25,084 nt of DNA. It comes from Deltaproteobacteria bacterium. GTDB taxonomy: Bacteria > Desulfobacterota > Binatia > UBA9968. Of this stretch, positions 22,263 through 25,084 are shown piece by piece. Position 1 is the first letter of the stretch. Each line of letters begins with the position of its first letter. The notes beneath the pieces are model-generated. The model ran no database searches. It was given only the letters and a program-made list of their open reading frames with translations, and was not told the origin of the DNA. The position numbers and the translations under genes are program-made. The stretch covers positions 1 to 25,084 of the forward strand of contig JACPFH010000167.1 in NCBI GenBank assembly GCA_016183075.1, written 5' to 3'.

Positions 22263-24476
22263 ATGGGAACCTCCCGCGAAGCGATAAAAAAAGAAATCGA
22301 ACACCTGCGCGCGGAGATCGAGAAGCACAACTATCAATACTACGTTCTCGATAACCCGCTGATCACGGACGCCGAATACGATGAGCTGTTCCGGCGGCTC
22401 GTGGAACTCGAGAAAAAATATCCCGACTTTGCCTCGCCGGATTCGCCCACGCGCAAGGTCGGGGCGCCACCGCTGGAGAGATTCGCCACCGTCCGCCACA
22501 CCCTCCCCATGCTCTCCCTCAACAACGCCAACAACCGGGAAGAGATGGAGGAGTTCTCGGAGCGCACGCAGCGCTTCATCCGCGGCTCGGGGCCGATCGA
22601 ATATGTCGTGGAGCCGAAGATCGACGGCGTAGCCGTGGAGCTCGTCTACGAGAACGGCCGCTTCAGCGTCGGATCGACGCGCGGCGACGGCGTCCAGGGA
22701 GAGGACATCACGCTGAATCTGAAGACGATCCGTTCGATTCCGCTCACCCTCCACAAGAGCAAGAGGGGCCTTCCCCGGCGCCTGGAGGTGCGCGGCGAGG
22801 TGTTCCTGCCGCGCGCCGCGTTTCAGAAGCTCAATCGAGAGCGGGAAGAAGAAGGACAGCCTGTCTTTGCCAATCCGCGCAACGCCGCGGCGGGGTCGCT
22901 GAAGCAACTGGACTCCACAATGACCGCGAAGCGACCGCTCGATATCTTCTGTCACGGGATGGGGGAAGTCACGGGATCAAACTTCGCCTCTCAGGCGGAT
23001 TGGCTTGAGGCGCTCAAGGAATGGGGGCTCAAGCCGGTGCCCTTCGTCAAAGTCTGCCACAGCCTGAACGACATCTTTGCTTACCACGAAGAGATGGAAC
23101 GACGGCGCGACGAGCTTCCGTATGAAATCGACGGCTTGGTTGTCAAGGTCAATAGCCTCGAACTCCAACGCCGCCTCGGCGAGATCGCCCGCTCGCCCCG
23201 TTGGGCGATCGCGTACAAGTTCAAGCCGCGCCAGGCCACCACCCGCATCCTCGCCATTCAGGCTCAGGTCGGACGAACCGGAACGCTCACCCCGGTAGCC
23301 AGCCTGGAGCCGGTGGTGGTCGGCGGGGTGACCGTAAAAAGCGCTTCGCTGCACAACATGGACGAGATCGAGCGCAAAGACATCCGCATCGGCGACACGG
23401 TGGTCGTGGAGAGGGCGGGCGATGTCATCCCTTACATCGTCCGGGTGCTCGAAGAAAAGCGCACGGGCCGGGAGAAGAAGTTCGTGATGCCCGAGCGCTG
23501 CCCCGTATGCGGCGGCGCAGTCTTTCGAGAAGGGGAAGAGGTCGCGTACCGCTGCGTGGGGCTTTCTTGTCCCGCCAAGCTGAAGGAGAGCCTCAAGTTT
23601 TTCGGCTCCCGCGCGGCCATGGACATCGAAGGGCTCGGGGAAAAGCTCATCGACCAGCTCGTCGACCGCGGGCTTGTCCGAGACCCCGCCGATCTCTACG
23701 GCCTCAAAAAGACGGTTCTTGCAAGCCTCGAACGCATGGGAGAGAAATCGGCGCAAAATCTCCTGGACGCCCTCGAGACGAGCAAAGACTCGACTCTGCC
23801 CCGCTTTCTCACCGCGCTCGGGATCCGGCATGTGGGTGAGGCCACCGCCAAGCTTCTGGCTCAACACTTCGGTGAACTTGAGGCCGTCGTTGGAGCCGGC
23901 GAAGAAAGGCTCACGGAAGTTCGGGAAATTGGTCCGGAGGTGGCGAAGAGCATTGCCCGCTTCTTCGCCCAAAAAGAGAACCGCAAAGTGATCGAGAAGC
24001 TGTTGCGCGCGGGAATTCGCCTCAAGAAAGAACCCAAGAAAGAGGGCAAGCTTGCCGGGTTGACTTTTGTCTTGACCGGCGCCTTGGAAACCCTTTCCCG
24101 CAGTGAAGCCCAGAAACGGATCGAGAGCCTGTGGGGCCGGACGGCCTCTAGCGGCAGCCACAACACCGACTACGTCGAACGACACAGGGACAGGCTCAGC
24201 CCGAGGCTGACCAGCCTTAGGCTGGACCGCTGCTTCGCGGAGCCAGTCCCTATTTCTCAGCGCGCCCTGCCTTCGCCCGCGCCCCGTCGAGGCCGCGCCT
24301 GGTCAGCTCGCGCTTCGCTCACGACAAGGGCCCGCCCCGCAAAATCGGTTCCATTGAGCGCCGCCGCCGCCCGTTCGGCCTCTTCCCCGGATCCCATCTC
24401 GACGAAACCAAAGCCTCTGGAGCGACCGGTCAGCTTATCTGTAATGATCCTGACGCTCACCACCGAGCCATGTTGA
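22263..24476 (+). CDS. ligA: NAD-dependent DNA ligase LigA with truncated BRCT and foreign C-terminal tail
   Basis: LigA seals nicks in DNA using NAD+. Residues 1-638 match the family: domain Ia with HNYQYYVLDNPLITDAEYD, adenylation Lys119 in EPKIDG, the OB fold (KPRQATTRILAI near 322), and zinc-finger Cys413, Cys416, Cys431 and Cys436. HhH repeats (IEGLGEKLIDQLV, LGIRHVGEATAKLLA) follow. The BRCT domain starts normally (LAGLTFVLTGALETLSRSEA) but is abandoned after HNTDYV near residue 638, roughly halfway. The following 98 or so residues come from a palindromic element and then from the antisense strand of the convergent RNA-binding gene, ending at TGA 24474-24476. Catalytic parts are intact, and BRCT-less LigA proteins generally retain ligase activity, so it may still work. 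No Shine-Dalgarno is visible before ATG 22263. Confidence 0.93.
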   Translation: MGTSREAIKKEIEHLRAEIEKHNYQYYVLDNPLITDAEYDELFRRLVELEKKYPDFASPDSPTRKVGAPPLERFATVRHTLPMLSLNNANNREEMEEFSERTQRFIRGSGPIEYVVEPKIDGVAVELVYENGRFSVGSTRGDGVQGEDITLNLKTIRSIPLTLHKSKRGLPRRLEVRGEVFLPRAAFQKLNREREEEGQPVFANPRNAAAGSLKQLDSTMTAKRPLDIFCHGMGEVTGSNFASQADWLEALKEWGLKPVPFVKVCHSLNDIFAYHEEMERRRDELPYEIDGLVVKVNSLELQRRLGEIARSPRWAIAYKFKPRQATTRILAIQAQVGRTGTLTPVASLEPVVVGGVTVKSASLHNMDEIERKDIRIGDTVVVERAGDVIPYIVRVLEEKRTGREKKFVMPERCPVCGGAVFREGEEVAYRCVGLSCPAKLKESLKFFGSRAAMDIEGLGEKLIDQLVDRGLVRDPADLYGLKKTVLASLERMGEKSAQNLLDALETSKDSTLPRFLTALGIRHVGEATAKLLAQHFGELEAVVGAGEERLTEVREIGPEVAKSIARFFAQKENRKVIEKLLRAGIRLKKEPKKEGKLAGLTFVLTGALETLSRSEAQKRIESLWGRTASSGSHNTDYVERHRDRLSPRLTSLRLDRCFAEPVPISQRALPSPAPRRGRAWSARASLTTRARPAKSVPLSAAAARSASSPDPISTKPKPLERPVSLSVMILTLTTEPC
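24187..24250. repeat. REP-like palindromic element with nested hairpins at the end of ligA
   Basis: An outer inverted repeat of 11 bases, GGGACAGGCTC (24187-24197) and GAGCCAGTCCC (24240-24250), has one mismatch. It encloses three small hairpins: CAGCC-CGA-GGCTG (24197-24209), CCAGCC-TTA-GGCTGG (24211-24225) and CCGC-TGCTTC-GCGG (24227-24240). The whole could fold into a cloverleaf-like four-way structure of 64 bases. It is not a tRNA: loops are three, three and six bases and no anticodon arm fits. It lies exactly between the point where LigA homology ends and the stop of the RNA-binding gene, as a dispersed REP or MITE copy would. Copy number elsewhere cannot be seen here. Confidence 0.65.
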
Positions 24477-24547
24477 GCAAACAGCTCCTTCAGTTTTTCT
24501 TCCGTGGCCGAGAAGGAAATGTTTCCTATGTACAACTTCGGTCCCAT
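24257..24547 (-). CDS. RRM-domain RNA-binding protein
   Basis: A 96-residue protein made of one RNA recognition motif and a short basic tail. RNP2 is LYIGNI (5-10) and RNP1 is RGFGFVEM (44-51), with the aromatic residues that stack on RNA bases in place. The tail (ARPRRGAGEGRAR) is Arg/Gly-rich, typical of small bacterial RRM proteins, which in cyanobacteria are often cold-induced; that role is not shown here. AGGAGG lies about seven bases before ATG 24547. A promoter-like sequence 150 bases upstream would give a leader of about 140 bases that includes a strong palindrome, compatible with post-transcriptional control. It is convergent with ligA, whose reading frame extends antisense through most of this gene. 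Confidence 0.93.
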   Translation of the reverse strand: MGPKLYIGNISFSATEEKLKELFAQHGSVVSVRIITDKLTGRSRGFGFVEMGSGEEAERAAAALNGTDFAGRALVVSEARADQARPRRGAGEGRAR

Positions 24548-24627
24548 CCTGACCCTCCTGTTTGGACGACGGGGTTGATTTTTGTTGGGATCACCTTACA
24601 CAGAAGGGCTAGACGCGAAAGAAGACT

Positions 24628-24654
24628 GTAGGGGCACGGCGCGCCGTGCCCTAC
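24628..24654. repeat. GC-rich palindromic repeat upstream of the RNA-binding gene
   Basis: GTAGGGGCACGGC (24628-24640) faces GCCGTGCCCTAC (24643-24654) with a two-base centre and one bulged G. The same style of palindrome (GTAGGGGC...GCCCCTAC) is common as a dispersed intergenic repeat in many genomes. It lies inside the predicted leader of the minus-strand RNA-binding gene. No T-run follows on either strand, so it is not an intrinsic terminator. Confidence 0.7.
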
Positions 24655-24698
24655 CCTCGGCACGCTCTTCGGTAACAGGGACCCTATCAAACGCGGCT

Positions 24699-24728
24699 AG
24701 ATTACCTTCGGATCGGCCCCCTTGTCAA
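24699..24728 (-). promoter_or_regulatory. Sigma70-like promoter for the RNA-binding protein gene
   Basis: On the minus strand, TTGACA (24728-24723) is followed after 18 bases by TAATCT (24704-24699). The -35 is perfect and the -10 keeps TA and the final T. The start of transcription would be near 24692, leaving a leader of about 145 bases to ATG 24547. Confidence 0.4.
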
Positions 24729-24741
24729 ATCCTAGCTAAAG

Positions 24742-24778
24742 TAGTTCAAATCGTTCAAAATAGTTCAATTCGTTCAAT
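24742..24778. repeat. Tandem GTTCAA repeats upstream of the acylphosphatase gene
   Basis: Four units follow each other: TAGTTCAAA, TCGTTCAAAA, TAGTTCAAT and TCGTTCAAT, so the array is also two copies of an 18-19 base unit. An inverted TTTTGAACG occurs at 24809-24817. The array is AT-rich compared with its surroundings and lies 58 bases before the acylphosphatase ATG. It may be a regulator-binding array or a decayed dispersed repeat. Confidence 0.6.
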
Positions 24779-24835
24779 CCCTTGGAAAAGACCTTAAACG
24801 GTTAGAACCTTTTGAACGGCTTAATCGTCAGTGGC

Positions 24836-25084
24836 ATGGATAAACTCGAGGATATGGTCCGGGTTCATTTACGGATCGAGGGCAGGGTCCAGGGAGTATT
24901 CTTTCGGGCGACCGCCGTCGCAGAGGCCAATCGATTGGGCGTGAAAGGATGGGTAAGAACCTGCCCCGACGGCACGGTAGAGATCGTGGCCGAAGGCGAA
25001 AGAAAACGCTTGCAAGATCTCGTCGCCTGGTGCCGCCACGGGCCGCCGGGAGCGCATGTTCACGACGTTAAGCTCCGGTGGGAG
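24836..25084 (+). CDS. Acylphosphatase-like protein, 3' end outside window
   Basis: The first 83 residues of an acylphosphatase, a small enzyme (about 90 residues) that hydrolyses acyl phosphates such as acetyl or carbamoyl phosphate. The phosphate-binding loop GRVQGVFFRA (16-25) with Arg24 is intact, and the fold signature continues with LGVKGWVR and DGTVEI. The catalytic Asn, which in human acylphosphatase lies 18 residues after the Arg (Arg23/Asn41), should be residue 42. Here the sequence is GWVRTCPDG with Thr42. The codon is ACC, one base from AAC (Asn). The start at ATG 24836 has no good Shine-Dalgarno; Met7 (24854) is a weaker alternative. Without the Asn, activity is expected to be very low, so the protein may bind ligand or be decaying. 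The frame runs off the window. Confidence 0.88.
   Translation, partial: MDKLEDMVRVHLRIEGRVQGVFFRATAVAEANRLGVKGWVRTCPDGTVEIVAEGERKRLQDLVAWCRHGPPGAHVHDVKLRWE

Noticed and set aside
22977..24185. 402-codon minus-strand open frame inside ligA
   Set aside because: It is the GC-rich antisense shadow of ligA, with no ribosome binding site or recognisable domain.
24187..24250. tRNA gene suggested by the cloverleaf-like fold
   Set aside because: It is too short, the three inner loops are 3, 3 and 6 bases, and there is no anticodon loop or T-loop consensus.

Overview
The window looks like a chromosomal segment from a GC-rich, Gram-negative (diderm) bacterium. Three predicted lipoproteins, a periplasmic-facing membrane cluster, a complete oligopeptide ABC importer, GreA and NAD-dependent DNA ligase all read as ordinary chromosomal genes. 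Gene content and short dispersed intergenic repeats suggest a deltaproteobacterial or Desulfobacterota-like lineage, or a candidate phylum with that style. This assignment is inference; there is no rRNA or other phylogenetic marker to fix it.

Layout. (1) 1-3093, plus strand: the tail of an unknown gene, a secreted dienelactone-hydrolase-family protein, an ArsM-like SAM methyltransferase interrupted by one in-frame TGA, and a cytoplasmic dienelactone hydrolase. The last two each have a sigma70-like promoter and a strong Shine-Dalgarno. (2) 13395-3137, minus strand: a six-gene MoxR island comprising a 648-aa membrane-anchored periplasmic protein, a multi-pass membrane protein, a frameshifted membrane protein, a MoxR ATPase, a DUF58 protein and a 1447-aa protein with three VWA domains. 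Start/stop overlaps and short spacers point to one transcript. (3) greA at 13924-13439, preceded by an intrinsic terminator. (4) 22169-14025, minus strand: TPR lipoprotein, DUF4292-like lipoprotein, then substrate-binding protein, two permeases and two ATPases of an oligopeptide/dipeptide importer, in one operon. (5) 22263 onward: ligA (plus), an RRM RNA-binding protein (minus, convergent) and an acylphosphatase running off the end, separated by palindromic and tandem repeats.

The main discovery candidate is the methyltransferase at 1483-2259. The TGA replaces a cysteine at the position I align with the arsenic-binding Cys of ArsM enzymes. The frame continues without a shift through a family-like C-terminus, and a hairpin with bacterial SECIS-like geometry begins just downstream. 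I read it as a probable selenoprotein. Other oddities are a dipeptide-transporter ATPase missing about 50 residues including its Q-loop, a ligA whose BRCT domain is cut off by a palindromic element, an acylphosphatase without its catalytic Asn, and a triple-VWA fusion in the MoxR island. No stretch longer than 300 bases lacks a gene.
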